DNA of 64,000 nt, taken from contig NZ_JAULSC010000001.1 in the NCBI RefSeq assembly GCF_030518195.1, positions 186,001 to 250,000 on the forward strand, given 5' to 3'. The notes under the pieces were generated by a model. The model searched no databases. It was not told where the DNA came from and worked only from the letters and a program-made list of their open reading frames with translations. Shown here piece after piece: positions 1-7,666 of the stretch. Origin of the DNA: Nocardioides cremeus. GTDB taxonomy: Bacteria > Actinomycetota > Actinomycetes > Propionibacteriales > Nocardioidaceae. The position numbers and the translations under genes were made by a program. Every line of letters begins with the position of its first letter. The first letter of the stretch is position 1.

Positions 1-625
1 TCTGCTTGTTGCCCTTGTTGATGTCGACGGCCACGACCCGGGGGTCCTTGTTGTCGGGGTCCTGGTCGACGAGCGTGATCGAGCCGTTCTTGCCGTTGAC
101 GTCGACCGTGACGATCCCGCCCTGGGCGGTCTCGAGCTCGGCGCCGTCGGCCCCGGCCACGGCTCCCGAGTCCAGCGGCTTGCCGGGGACCACGTGGTAG
201 AGCAGCACGGTCTCGAGCGTGTCGACGTCGACATTCTTGACAAGGGCCTTCGCGGCGCGCCGCTCGGTGCGCGCCGCCTTGTTGCCGACCAGGTTGCGGG
301 TCAGCTTCTTGAACGCGAAGTCGTTGGGCAGGAAGGCGGTCGCCTTGAAGTCGCCGTCGGCCAGCACCCCGACCGCGCTGTCCGGCTTGTTCCTCAGCAC
401 GACGCGCACGACCCGGTCGAGGACGTCGAAGTCCTTGCCCGTGCGGTCGAACTTGTTGCCGTCCGCGGCGAGGACCTCGGCCAGGCTGGTGTCGCCGTAG
501 CCGCCGCCCCCCTTGGCGTTCTCGTCCTCCCCGGCCTGCGCCGGAGCGGTGGTGGCCATACCCGTGCCGACCAGCAGTCCGGTCGTGGCGAGGGTCGCGA
601 CGATCCGGTTCTTGATGGTGCTCAT
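1..625 (-). CDS. Secreted fasciclin (FAS1) domain protein, C-terminus beyond the window
   Basis: The reading frame starts at an ATG at 625 with GGAGGG about 9 bases upstream and runs off the left edge, so the C-terminus is missing. The first ~30 residues look like a Sec signal peptide (basic start, hydrophobic core, A-Q-A cleavage region). After it come blocks typical of FAS1: a V-L-A-x-D-G-x-K-F-D start, a T-A-F-L-P-N-D-x-A-F block (residues ~85-95) and an L-L-Y-H-V-V-P-G-K block (~135-145). FAS1 domains mediate cell-surface adhesion; that role here is inferred from the family. It is transcribed away from the SGNH lipoprotein gene and probably has its own promoter in the ~110-base gap. Confidence 0.85.
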   Translation of the reverse strand, partial: MSTIKNRIVATLATTGLLVGTGMATTAPAQAGEDENAKGGGGYGDTSLAEVLAADGNKFDRTGKDFDVLDRVVRVVLRNKPDSAVGVLADGDFKATAFLPNDFAFKKLTRNLVGNKAARTERRAAKALVKNVDVDTLETVLLYHVVPGKPLDSGAVAGADGAELETAQGGIVTVDVNGKNGSITLVDQDPDNKDPRVVAVDINKGNKQ

Positions 626-737
626 GACGGTTGTTCCCTCCGTAGTGACGGCCCCCTCCCTCAAGGGCGCCTTTCAAGAGTGTTCGCCGTCACACGGGCG
701 TCGGAGTGGTGTGGGAAGGCAAAGGATCGTCGACCTT

Positions 738-1703
738 TTACGCAGTGGTGCGCGAGCTCTTCGACAGCTGCCGCACCAGCTCGTCGGCGACCGCCTCCTG
801 GCCGGCGGCGAAGGGGTGGAAGGCCAGCGCCCGCTCCGGGTCGTTGACCTGGCCGTTGACCCACGGCTCGTCGGCGCAGATGTCGTGGCCGCGGCTCAGC
901 GCGAAGGTGTCGACGTACTCGACGCCGGCGGCCTCGGCGGCGTTCTCGAGGGCGTCCGCGAGGCCGCGGTTGACGGTGCGTGCGAAGGGCAGGTCGCCCT
1001 CGGCGAGCGGCAGCAGCTCGGGGCAGGAGCCCTCGGTCGGGATCAGCCGGGGGTAGCCGACCAGCACGACGCGGGCCTGCGGGGCGCGGTCCTGCACGCC
1101 GATGAGGGCTGAGGTGACCCGCTCGCTGATCCGGTCGAGGTCGGCGGTCGCGGTGCCGATGGCGGCATCGGTGCAGGGGGTGCCGCCGGCCTCCTCGTCA
1201 GCCGCTGCGACGCAGCCCGCGGTGAGCTTGCTGAAGAGCCCGAGGTCGTTGCCGCCGATGCCCACCGTCACCAGGTCGGTGTCGTCGTCGAGCGCGTCGA
1301 ACTGCGCCGGGCGGGTCTCGCCGTCGAAGGTCTGCTGGGCCCCCACCAGCGACACCGTCTGCGCCCCGGCGCAGCTGACGTCGACCAGCTCGGAGCCGAG
1401 CTGCTCGGCGACCAGGCTCGGGTAGTTGCCGCTCGAGCGCAGGCATCCGTCGCCCCGGTCGGTCTCGGGCACGAACGGCGCCGAGGTGTAGGAGTCGCCC
1501 AGCGCGACGTACGTCGGGTAGTCGCTCTCGCGGGCGCCCTCGCGGCTGCTGCCGCCCCGCTCCTCGGCGGCCGAAGGGGTCGACGAGGGCGACGACGCGG
1601 TGGGCTCCCCGTCGTCGCCGCAGGCCGCCAGCCCGCCCAGGAGCAGGACGGCGGAGGCGGTCGAGACGGCGGCCCGCAGGGCGCGGGAGCGGCGAGAGGT
1701 CAT
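738..1703 (-). CDS. Secreted SGNH/GDSL-type lipoprotein hydrolase
   Basis: A 321-residue protein with a lipoprotein signal: twin basic start, hydrophobic stretch, then lipobox L-A-A-C near residue 28 and a Ser/Pro/Glu-rich linker. The SGNH blocks are visible: A-L-G-D-S-Y-T (block I, nucleophile Ser), G-I-G-G-N-D-L (block III, Gly-Asn-Asp) and a late F-H-P-F-A-A-G-Q (block V His). Several cysteines suggest disulfides, as in actinobacterial extracellular lipases of this family. The substrate (ester lipid or acylated polysaccharide) cannot be read from the sequence. An in-frame GTG at 1712 is an alternative start; I prefer ATG 1703 because it gives a compact signal peptide. Confidence 0.87.
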   Translation of the reverse strand: MTSRRSRALRAAVSTASAVLLLGGLAACGDDGEPTASSPSSTPSAAEERGGSSREGARESDYPTYVALGDSYTSAPFVPETDRGDGCLRSSGNYPSLVAEQLGSELVDVSCAGAQTVSLVGAQQTFDGETRPAQFDALDDDTDLVTVGIGGNDLGLFSKLTAGCVAAADEEAGGTPCTDAAIGTATADLDRISERVTSALIGVQDRAPQARVVLVGYPRLIPTEGSCPELLPLAEGDLPFARTVNRGLADALENAAEAAGVEYVDTFALSRGHDICADEPWVNGQVNDPERALAFHPFAAGQEAVADELVRQLSKSSRTTA

Positions 1704-1740
1704 GCGCGCCACCGTACGGCGGGCACCCCCACCCCCCCCC

Positions 1741-2910
1741 TCAACCCAGCGCGATCACCAGGGCCAGCACCGTGGCCGGGTCCTCGAGGTCGTCGCCGAA
1801 GAGCTCGCGCAGCTGGCCCATCCGGTAGCGCACGGTCTGGGGGTGCACGAAGAGCTCCTCGGCGACCGCGTCGCGCCGGCCCTGGTGCAGCAGCCACGAG
1901 CGCAGGGTCTCGGTGAGCTTCTCGGCGGTCGCCGGGCGCAGGTCGTCCAGCGGCGCCAGCACCGCCGCGCGCAGGTCGGCGCGGGCGTCGGCGTCGGCGG
2001 CCAGCACCAGCTCGGGCAGGTGCGCCTCGGTGTCGGGGCCCACGCCGAGCGCCCTGGCCCGGCGGGCGCGGTCGAGCGAGGCGCTGGCCTCGAGCCAGGG
2101 CCGGGCCGGGCCGGCGACGGCGTCGCGGCCCTCCAGCGTGCGCAGCAGCGCGCCGCGTGCGCGTCCGTGGGCGTCGGGCACCAGCAGCAGCCCGCCCTCC
2201 TCGATGTCGGGAGCCTCGGCCACCGCGATGGTCGCGCCGGGCAGCGAGACCAGCACCGGGCGCACCTGCGAGTCGGGCATCAGCACCGCGGTCAGCGTGG
2301 TCGGCGGCTCCCACTCGGCGCGGGTGGCGGTCTCGAGCACGGTCTCGGCGGGGGCGCCGGTCAGCAGCTGGCGGGCCAGGCGCTCCAGCAGCCGCTGGCG
2401 CACCCGGCCGGTGGTGGCCAGCTCGTCGGCATGGCCGGCGACGCTGGCCGCCGACAGCTCGTCGATGTAGGCGAAGACCAGCTCGGCGAAGCCGCCCAGC
2501 GTCTCCGCGTCCATCCCGGCCCGCACGGCGGTCGTCGACATCTCCCGCCACGAGACCCGCGCCCCGATCCGGTACGCCGAGAGCAGGGCGTCGGTCGTGC
2601 GCCCGGCGCGCGCCTCGCCCCGCCCCAGCTGGTAGGCGCCCTCCACCGACGGGGCGGTGGGGGTGCGGGGGTCGGCGCCGCGCCGACCCCCGGCCAGGGA
2701 CAGGAACCCGCCCAGCGCCAGCTGCACCGCGTTGCGGATGTTCTCGCCCATCGAGCCGGTCAGCGCGTCGTCGTACGACGGCACCTCGGCGATGATGGCC
2801 GCCACCACCCGGTCGGCCACCGAGGCCAGGTCGGCGCGCATCTCGGTGACCGCCTGCGCGGGCAGCTGGAGGCCGTGGCCGGCGATGTGCGCGGGAAGCC
2901 GTCGAGCCAT
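1741..2910 (-). CDS. PucR-family helix-turn-helix transcriptional regulator
   Basis: About 389 residues. The last ~60 residues form the PucR-type C-terminal HTH: a L-R-S-W-L-L-H-Q-G-R-R block, then V-A-E-E-L-F-V-H-P-Q-T-V-R-Y-R and a L-R-E-L-F-G-D-D-L block, as in CdaR/PucR proteins. The upstream part is an alpha/beta region fitting the ligand-responsive middle domain of the family. It is divergent from the reductase/desaturase pair at 2995-5432 and is the obvious candidate to control it. The frame can be extended to 2958, but that would put a perfect inverted repeat (2912-2928) inside the coding region; I therefore choose ATG 2910 (M-A-R-R-L). The effector is unknown; a fatty-acid signal is only inferred from the neighbours. 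Confidence 0.86.
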   Translation of the reverse strand: MARRLPAHIAGHGLQLPAQAVTEMRADLASVADRVVAAIIAEVPSYDDALTGSMGENIRNAVQLALGGFLSLAGGRRGADPRTPTAPSVEGAYQLGRGEARAGRTTDALLSAYRIGARVSWREMSTTAVRAGMDAETLGGFAELVFAYIDELSAASVAGHADELATTGRVRQRLLERLARQLLTGAPAETVLETATRAEWEPPTTLTAVLMPDSQVRPVLVSLPGATIAVAEAPDIEEGGLLLVPDAHGRARGALLRTLEGRDAVAGPARPWLEASASLDRARRARALGVGPDTEAHLPELVLAADADARADLRAAVLAPLDDLRPATAEKLTETLRSWLLHQGRRDAVAEELFVHPQTVRYRMGQLRELFGDDLEDPATVLALVIALG

Positions 2911-2911
2911 C

Positions 2912-2928
2912 TTGTTCGCTCCGAACAA
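2912..2928. promoter_or_regulatory. Perfect inverted repeat, candidate operator
   Basis: TTGTTCG (2912-2918) and CGAACAA (2922-2928) form a perfect 7-bp inverted repeat with a 3-base spacer, immediately upstream of the preferred PucR start and in the divergent gap to the reductase/desaturase genes. It is a plausible site for PucR autoregulation. Binding is inferred, not shown. Confidence 0.5.
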
Positions 2929-2938
2929 TAGTGTGGCA

Positions 2939-2966
2939 AAAGTCTGCATCGTCTGCACAGGACTTT
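2939..2966. promoter_or_regulatory. Second dyad in the divergent PucR/reductase promoter region
   Basis: AAAGTC (2939-2944) and GACTTT (2961-2966) are inverted and enclose two direct copies of GTCTGCA (2942-2948 and 2951-2957). The element lies 28 bases before the reductase start at 2995, where an operator or promoter element would be expected. It differs in sequence from the TTGTTCG dyad, so two regulators or a regulator plus promoter signals may be involved. Confidence 0.3.
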
Positions 2967-2994
2967 AGCGGCTCTGTCCAGCACAGTGGAACAC

Positions 2995-4155
2995 ATGACC
3001 AGCACCGCCTTCCGAGCTCCCACCACCACGGCCCGTCCGTCGTGGTCGGCCGCCCTGCGCCGGCAGGCCCGCCGCGTCGCCGAGGCCGCCGTGACGCCGC
3101 TCGAGGTCGACGACGTCCTCGACGTCTTCCACCCGCTGCGCCGCGGCGCCCCTCTGCGCGGACGGATCACGGCGGTGCGCCCCGAGACCGACGACGCGGC
3201 CACGATCGAGATCAAGCCGGGCGCCGACTGGGCCGGGCACGTGCCGGGCCAGTACCTGCGCATCGGCATCGACGTCGACGGCGTGCGCCACTGGCGCGCC
3301 TACTCCCTCACCCACGGCCCGCGCCGCGACGGGCTGATCTCGATCACCGTCAAGGCCGTGCCCGACGGCAAGGTCAGCGACTTCCTCGTGCACCGCGCCA
3401 CCGCGGGCACGATGGTCCACCTCGAGCAGGCGGCCGGCGAGTTCGTGCTGCCCGAGACCGTGGTCGGCCAGCCCACCAAGCTGCTCTTCGTCACCGCCGG
3501 CTCCGGCATCACCCCGGTCATCGGGATGCTGCGCAACCTCTTCCCGGCCACCGACACCGGCGTGCTGCGCCTGCGCCGCAGCGACGACCTCGACATCGTG
3601 GTCGTCCACGTCGCGCCGACCGAGCCCAGCTCGATCTTCCGCGACGACCTGGTCGCCCTCGACGAGGCCGGCGCGATCCGCCTGGTGGCGCGCTACGACG
3701 ACACCCACGGGGTGCTCGACGTGGCCGACCTCGACGAGCTCGTGCCCGACCTCGCCGAGCGCCGCACCTTCGCGTGCGGGCCCTCCGGGCTCCTCGACGC
3801 CCTCGAGGTGCACCACCGCGAGGCCGGCGTCGACCTCTTCGTCGAGCAGTTCCGCACCGCCCGCGTCGCGCCCGGCGAGGGCGGCGCGGTCACCTTCGAG
3901 CAGGGCGGCACGGTCGTCGAGGCCGACGGCGCCACCCCCATCCTCGACGCGGCCGAGGAGGCCGGCGTCCTGATGCCCAGCGGCTGCCGGATGGGCATCT
4001 GCATGGGCTGCGTGCTGCCGCTGAAGGAGGGCTCGGTGCGCGACCTGCGCAACGGCGAGGTCACCACCGCCGTGCCCGGCGAGACCGACCCGCGCGGCGT
4101 GCTCGTCCAGACCTGCGTGAGCGCCGCCGCCGGCGCCTGCGCCATCGACCACTGA
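2995..4155 (+). CDS. Ferredoxin reductase-like electron-transfer protein (FAD, NAD(P)H, 2Fe-2S), desaturase partner
   Basis: About 386 residues with the order FAD domain, NAD(P) domain, plant-type ferredoxin domain. The FAD-binding part has W-R-A-Y-S-L-T (the R-x-Y-S motif, ~residue 101). The pyridine-nucleotide part has L-F-V-T-A-G-S-G-I-T-P (~164) and a F-A-C-G-P-S-G block. The C-terminal 2Fe-2S centre has C-x4-C-x2-C (residues ~331-339) and a final Cys near 374. The architecture matches Rv3230c, the NADPH oxidoreductase that delivers electrons to the DesA3 stearoyl-CoA desaturase in mycobacteria. The next gene is a DesA3-like desaturase 41 bases downstream on the same strand, so an operon is very likely. 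GTG 2986 is an alternative start. Confidence 0.93.
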   Translation: MTSTAFRAPTTTARPSWSAALRRQARRVAEAAVTPLEVDDVLDVFHPLRRGAPLRGRITAVRPETDDAATIEIKPGADWAGHVPGQYLRIGIDVDGVRHWRAYSLTHGPRRDGLISITVKAVPDGKVSDFLVHRATAGTMVHLEQAAGEFVLPETVVGQPTKLLFVTAGSGITPVIGMLRNLFPATDTGVLRLRRSDDLDIVVVHVAPTEPSSIFRDDLVALDEAGAIRLVARYDDTHGVLDVADLDELVPDLAERRTFACGPSGLLDALEVHHREAGVDLFVEQFRTARVAPGEGGAVTFEQGGTVVEADGATPILDAAEEAGVLMPSGCRMGICMGCVLPLKEGSVRDLRNGEVTTAVPGETDPRGVLVQTCVSAAAGACAIDH

Positions 4156-4176
4156 CTCCGATCGACCACTGACCCG
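4144..4176 (+). repeat. Short tandem duplication spanning the reductase stop codon
   Basis: ATCGACCACTGAC occurs at 4144-4156 and again at 4161-4173 within a 16-17-base near-tandem unit, with a third partial start (ATCGACTCG) at 4177. The first copy encodes the final Ile-Asp-His-stop of the reductase; the second repeats the same string just outside the gene. It looks like replication slippage. Confidence 0.8.
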
Positions 4177-4196
4177 ATCGACTCGAGGAGACCCAC

Positions 4197-5432
4197 ATGA
4201 CTGCCATCACCCGCAAGCCCGAGAACCCGATCGCGCACCTGAGCGACGCCGACATCGAGGAGATCGGCGCGCGCCTCGACGCGATCCGCCAGGAGGTCGT
4301 CGACACCCGCGGCGCCGACGACGCGGCGTACATCCGCAAGGTCATCGACGTGCAGCGCAAGCTCGAGCTGGGCTCGCGCGCGGTGCTGCTGGCCAGCGTC
4401 TTCCCGCCGGCCTGGGTGCTCGGCACCCTCGGTCTCAGCGTGGCCAAGATCCTCGACAACATGGAGATCGGCCACAACATCATGCACGGCCAGTGGGACT
4501 GGATGCGCGACCCGAAGATCCACTCGAGCACCTGGGAGTGGGACAACGCCACCCCGAGCGACGCGTGGAAGCACAGCCACAACGAGGTCCACCACACGTA
4601 CACGAACATCGTGGGCAAGGACAACGACCTCGGCTACGGCATCATGCGCGTCGACGAGGACCAGCGCTGGGTGCCGATGTACCTCGCGCAGCCGCTGTGG
4701 AACTTCATCAACGCCTGCTTCTTCGAGTACGGCATCGCCGCCTACGACCTCGAGCTCGGCAAGAACCTGCGCACCCCCAAGCACAAGCGCTCGGAGGTGT
4801 TCAAGGCCAACGTCAAGGGCACCCTGGGCAAGATCCGCAAGCAGGCGACCAAGGACTACGTCGTGCACCCGGTGCTGTCGATCCCGACCGGCTCCTTCGT
4901 GCCGACCCTGGCCGCCAACGCCACCGCCAACCTGGTGCGCAACCTGTGGACGCACTCGGTGATCATGTGCGGCCACTTCCCCGAGGGCGTCGAGACCTTC
5001 GAGAAGAAGGAGATCCCCGAGAAGGAGACCCGGGGCCAGTGGTACGTGCGCCAGATGCTCGGCTCGGCCAACATCTCCGGCTCCAAGGCGATGCACCTGA
5101 TGACCGGCAACCTCTCGCACCAGATCGAGCACCACCTCTTCCCCGACCTGCCCTCCAACCGCTACGCCGAGGTCTCGGTGAAGGTGAAGGCGATCTTCGA
5201 CGAGTACGGCCTGAACTACCACGAGGCCTCGCTGCCGGCGCAGGTCTACTCGGCCTGGCACAAGGTCGTGCGTCTGTCGCTGCCCAACGGCTGGATGGCC
5301 ACCACCAACGCCAAGAACCTGCCGAGCCAGCTCAAGCTGCTCTACGGCATGACCACCAAGGGTCCCAAGGTGCGTCGTGCGGCGCAGGCCCGGCTGCAGC
5401 AGCAGGCGCGCAAGCTCGCCACCGCCGCCTGA
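4197..5432 (+). CDS. Membrane acyl-CoA (stearoyl-CoA delta-9-type) fatty acid desaturase
   Basis: A 411-residue member of the membrane desaturase family. The three diiron-binding histidine boxes are present: H-N-I-M-H (residue ~93), H-S-H-N-E-V-H-H (~125-132) and H-Q-I-E-H-H (~308). Hydrophobic segments lie before box 1 and between boxes 2 and 3. The closest known type is mycobacterial DesA3, which introduces a cis double bond in stearoyl-CoA using electrons from an Rv3230c-type reductase, encoded here just upstream. ATG 4197 is supported by a clear GAGGAG ribosome-binding site. The stop codon abuts the stop of the convergent GNAT gene. Regiospecificity is inferred from family resemblance only. 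Confidence 0.93.
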   Translation: MTAITRKPENPIAHLSDADIEEIGARLDAIRQEVVDTRGADDAAYIRKVIDVQRKLELGSRAVLLASVFPPAWVLGTLGLSVAKILDNMEIGHNIMHGQWDWMRDPKIHSSTWEWDNATPSDAWKHSHNEVHHTYTNIVGKDNDLGYGIMRVDEDQRWVPMYLAQPLWNFINACFFEYGIAAYDLELGKNLRTPKHKRSEVFKANVKGTLGKIRKQATKDYVVHPVLSIPTGSFVPTLAANATANLVRNLWTHSVIMCGHFPEGVETFEKKEIPEKETRGQWYVRQMLGSANISGSKAMHLMTGNLSHQIEHHLFPDLPSNRYAEVSVKVKAIFDEYGLNYHEASLPAQVYSAWHKVVRLSLPNGWMATTNAKNLPSQLKLLYGMTTKGPKVRRAAQARLQQQARKLATAA

Positions 5433-6326
5433 TCAGGCTCGCCCCACCGGCCTGCGCATGCGGTAGGTGCCCTGCCGCACCTCGTAGCCCAGGGCGGCGT
5501 TGACGGCGCGGATGCCGTGGTTGTGCTCCTCGTTCTCGGTCAGCGCCACCTTGGCGCCGGCCGAGGCGGCGCGGCGGTGCAGCTCCATCTTCACCGTCAG
5601 CGCCAGCCCGTGGCCGCGGTGCACCGGGTCCACGCCGGTGTAGGCCACGAAGAGCTCGGTGCCGACCACGGTGCCCTGGGCGATCGCCGCCGGGCGGCCC
5701 TCGACCCGGGCCAGCACCCCCACCGAGCGGGCTCCCTGGCTGGAGGAGAGCAGCGACGCGGCGGTGACGTAGCGACCGCCGCGCACCGCCTCGGGGTTGG
5801 TCTGGCTGGCGCGCAGCATCGCGTCGAAGGCCGCCTGGTCGCGCACCCGCAGGTCGTCGCAGGCCACCAGCTCGACCCCGGCCGGCAGCAGCGGCTCGGG
5901 CAGGTCGACCAGCGCCAGCGCCGACTCGATCGAGAGCTCCTCGACCTCGTAGCCCCAGTGCCGGGCCACCTCGAGGCTGCGCGGCTCGTCGTCGAAGACC
6001 TTGGTGGTCAGCAGCGTGGTGCCCGCCGGCGTGCGCGCGGCGAGTGCCCGGTGCAGCGCCGAGCCGACGCCGCAGCCCTCGGCCTCGGCGCTGACCGTGA
6101 CCCACTCCGCGGCCCAGCCCTCGGGCAGGTGCGTGGCGCGGGTGATCCACCCGTAGCCGATGGTGGTGCCGTCGCCGCGCACCGCGCGCAGCGCCACCAG
6201 CCCGGGCCAGGTCTCGGGCACCATCAGCTGCCACCCGGCGTCCGACGGGCTCAGGTGCCGGTTGCGTCGCACGCCCAGCGCGATCAGCGCCTCGTACTGC
6301 TCGGAGGTGGCCTGCTCGACCCGCAT
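5433..6326 (-). CDS. GNAT-family N-acetyltransferase with two GNAT-like halves
   Basis: A 297-residue protein of double-GNAT length. The N-terminal half contains a weak acetyl-CoA fold (E-G-C-G-V-G-S-A-L-H, ~residue 87-96). The C-terminal half carries the clearer motif A (V-D-P-V-H-R-G-H-G-L-A-L, ~228-240) followed by N-E-E-H-N-H-G-I-R-A-V-N-x-A-L-G-Y, a classic GNAT motif B ending. The same layout is found in mycothiol synthase MshD, but the key similarity is to general double-GNAT acetyltransferases and I cannot assign the substrate. GGAGG directly abuts the ATG at 6326, an unusually short spacing, so the start is uncertain. It is convergent with the desaturase, the two stop codons being adjacent. 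Confidence 0.82.
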   Translation of the reverse strand: MRVEQATSEQYEALIALGVRRNRHLSPSDAGWQLMVPETWPGLVALRAVRGDGTTIGYGWITRATHLPEGWAAEWVTVSAEAEGCGVGSALHRALAARTPAGTTLLTTKVFDDEPRSLEVARHWGYEVEELSIESALALVDLPEPLLPAGVELVACDDLRVRDQAAFDAMLRASQTNPEAVRGGRYVTAASLLSSSQGARSVGVLARVEGRPAAIAQGTVVGTELFVAYTGVDPVHRGHGLALTVKMELHRRAASAGAKVALTENEEHNHGIRAVNAALGYEVRQGTYRMRRPVGRA

Positions 6327-6341
6327 CCTCCGAGCATGGCA

Positions 6342-7586
6342 CTACACGGGGGCGGTGGCGAGGGGCTCGTCGTCCTCGTGCCCGGCCTCGGTCGCGGCGC
6401 GCAGGCGGGACTGCTGGGTGGCCATCAGCACGGTGGCCAGCAGGGTCGTGGCGACGGTGACCGAGAAGGCGGCGGTCGAGCCGTGCGCGTCGGCGAGCCG
6501 GCCGGCGACCGAGGAGCCCAGCGCGTAGCCGATGCCGGTGGCGCTGGCCAGGGTCGTCATCGCCGCACCCACGCGCGGGCGCGGCACCACGCGCTCGGCG
6601 AGCGAGAAGACCGCGATCATGTACGGCGCGACCGCGCAGCCCAGCACCAGCACCACGGCGGTGGCGCCGAGCAGGCTGTCCACCAGGAGCAGCGGCCAGC
6701 TCAGGGCGGCGAGCGCCAGCGCGGCGACCAGGGCCCGCCGCTCGTGGCCGACCCTCTCGGGCAGGTACGCCGTCGCGATGCCGGCCACCGCGCTGCCGAC
6801 GCCGAGCGTGGCGTGCACCAGCCCGGCGACACCCGGCTGGCCGGCCTCGGTGGCCAGCACCGTGGCGCCGGTCTGGGTGGCGCCGAAGAGCACGCCGACG
6901 AGCAGCTGCGCGGCGCCCAGCACCACGAACACGACGCTGACCAGGCGCCCGGGGTGCACCGCGTGGTCGTGGCGGGGGACCAGGCGCGCCGAGCCGTCGA
7001 GGGCGAAGGCGCTGCCGAAGACGGCCAGCAGCACCGCGGCCAGGACCAGCCCGCCGCCGGGGGAGACCAGCACCGCGGCCAGGCCGATCAGGGCGGGGCC
7101 GAGCGCGAACGAGGCCTCGTCGGCCGCGCCCTCGTACGAGAACGCGGCGTCGACCAGGCGACGCTGCTGCGGGCCGGTGCCGCTGGTCAGCGGGCGCCAG
7201 CGCACCCGCGCCAGCGGACCGACCTGGGGCATCGCCAGGCCCGTCGCCGCGGCGATGGCCACGACGGTCGCGTCACCGGCGTCGCCGCCGACCGCGGTCA
7301 CGAGCAGCACGAGGCCGGTGGCGCCCAGCAGCGACTGGACGAGCACGACAGGACGCTGGCCGATCCGGTCGGCGAGCGAGCCCGCGGCCGGCGCGCCCAG
7401 GGCGTTGGCCACGGCCAGGGCGCCGGCCGACAGGCCGCCGAGCCCGTAGCTGCCCGACGCGGTCGAGACGAGCAGGAGGGTGCCGAGCTGGCTCATCGCC
7501 AGCGGGAGACGGCCGAGGAACGCCACCAGGACGTAGGTGGGGCCGGCGAGGGCGATCAGTCGCCGGTAGGAGGACAGGGGGCTCAC
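6342..7586 (-). CDS. MFS transporter
   Basis: About 414 residues with roughly 12 hydrophobic segments and a loop 2-3 G-S-L-A-D-R-I-G-Q-R-P motif (~residues 72-82), the signature of the major facilitator superfamily. GTG 7586 is the apparent start. It lies 15 bases upstream (on its own strand) of the double GNAT, so the two may be co-transcribed. Nothing in the sequence identifies the substrate; drug or metabolite efflux is the family default. Confidence 0.88.
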   Translation of the reverse strand: MSPLSSYRRLIALAGPTYVLVAFLGRLPLAMSQLGTLLLVSTASGSYGLGGLSAGALAVANALGAPAAGSLADRIGQRPVVLVQSLLGATGLVLLVTAVGGDAGDATVVAIAAATGLAMPQVGPLARVRWRPLTSGTGPQQRRLVDAAFSYEGAADEASFALGPALIGLAAVLVSPGGGLVLAAVLLAVFGSAFALDGSARLVPRHDHAVHPGRLVSVVFVVLGAAQLLVGVLFGATQTGATVLATEAGQPGVAGLVHATLGVGSAVAGIATAYLPERVGHERRALVAALALAALSWPLLLVDSLLGATAVVLVLGCAVAPYMIAVFSLAERVVPRPRVGAAMTTLASATGIGYALGSSVAGRLADAHGSTAAFSVTVATTLLATVLMATQQSRLRAATEAGHEDDEPLATAPV

Positions 7587-7666
7587 GGGTGGTGCCTTTC
7601 GGGTGCGTCACAGCGACGCGCCGAACCCACCTCCAAGCGCGCGTTGAACCCTCTGCGCGCCCGATG

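Noticed and set aside
1704..1712. Three-codon longer start (GTG 1712) for the SGNH lipoprotein
   Set aside because: It adds only M-A-R with no better ribosome-binding site; ATG 1703 is preferred, though this cannot be settled from sequence alone.
5427..5438. GCCTGATCAGGC palindrome as a terminator between desaturase and GNAT genes
   Set aside because: The 12-bp palindrome has no loop and simply results from two adjacent convergent stop codons (TGA/TCA); it cannot fold into a normal hairpin.
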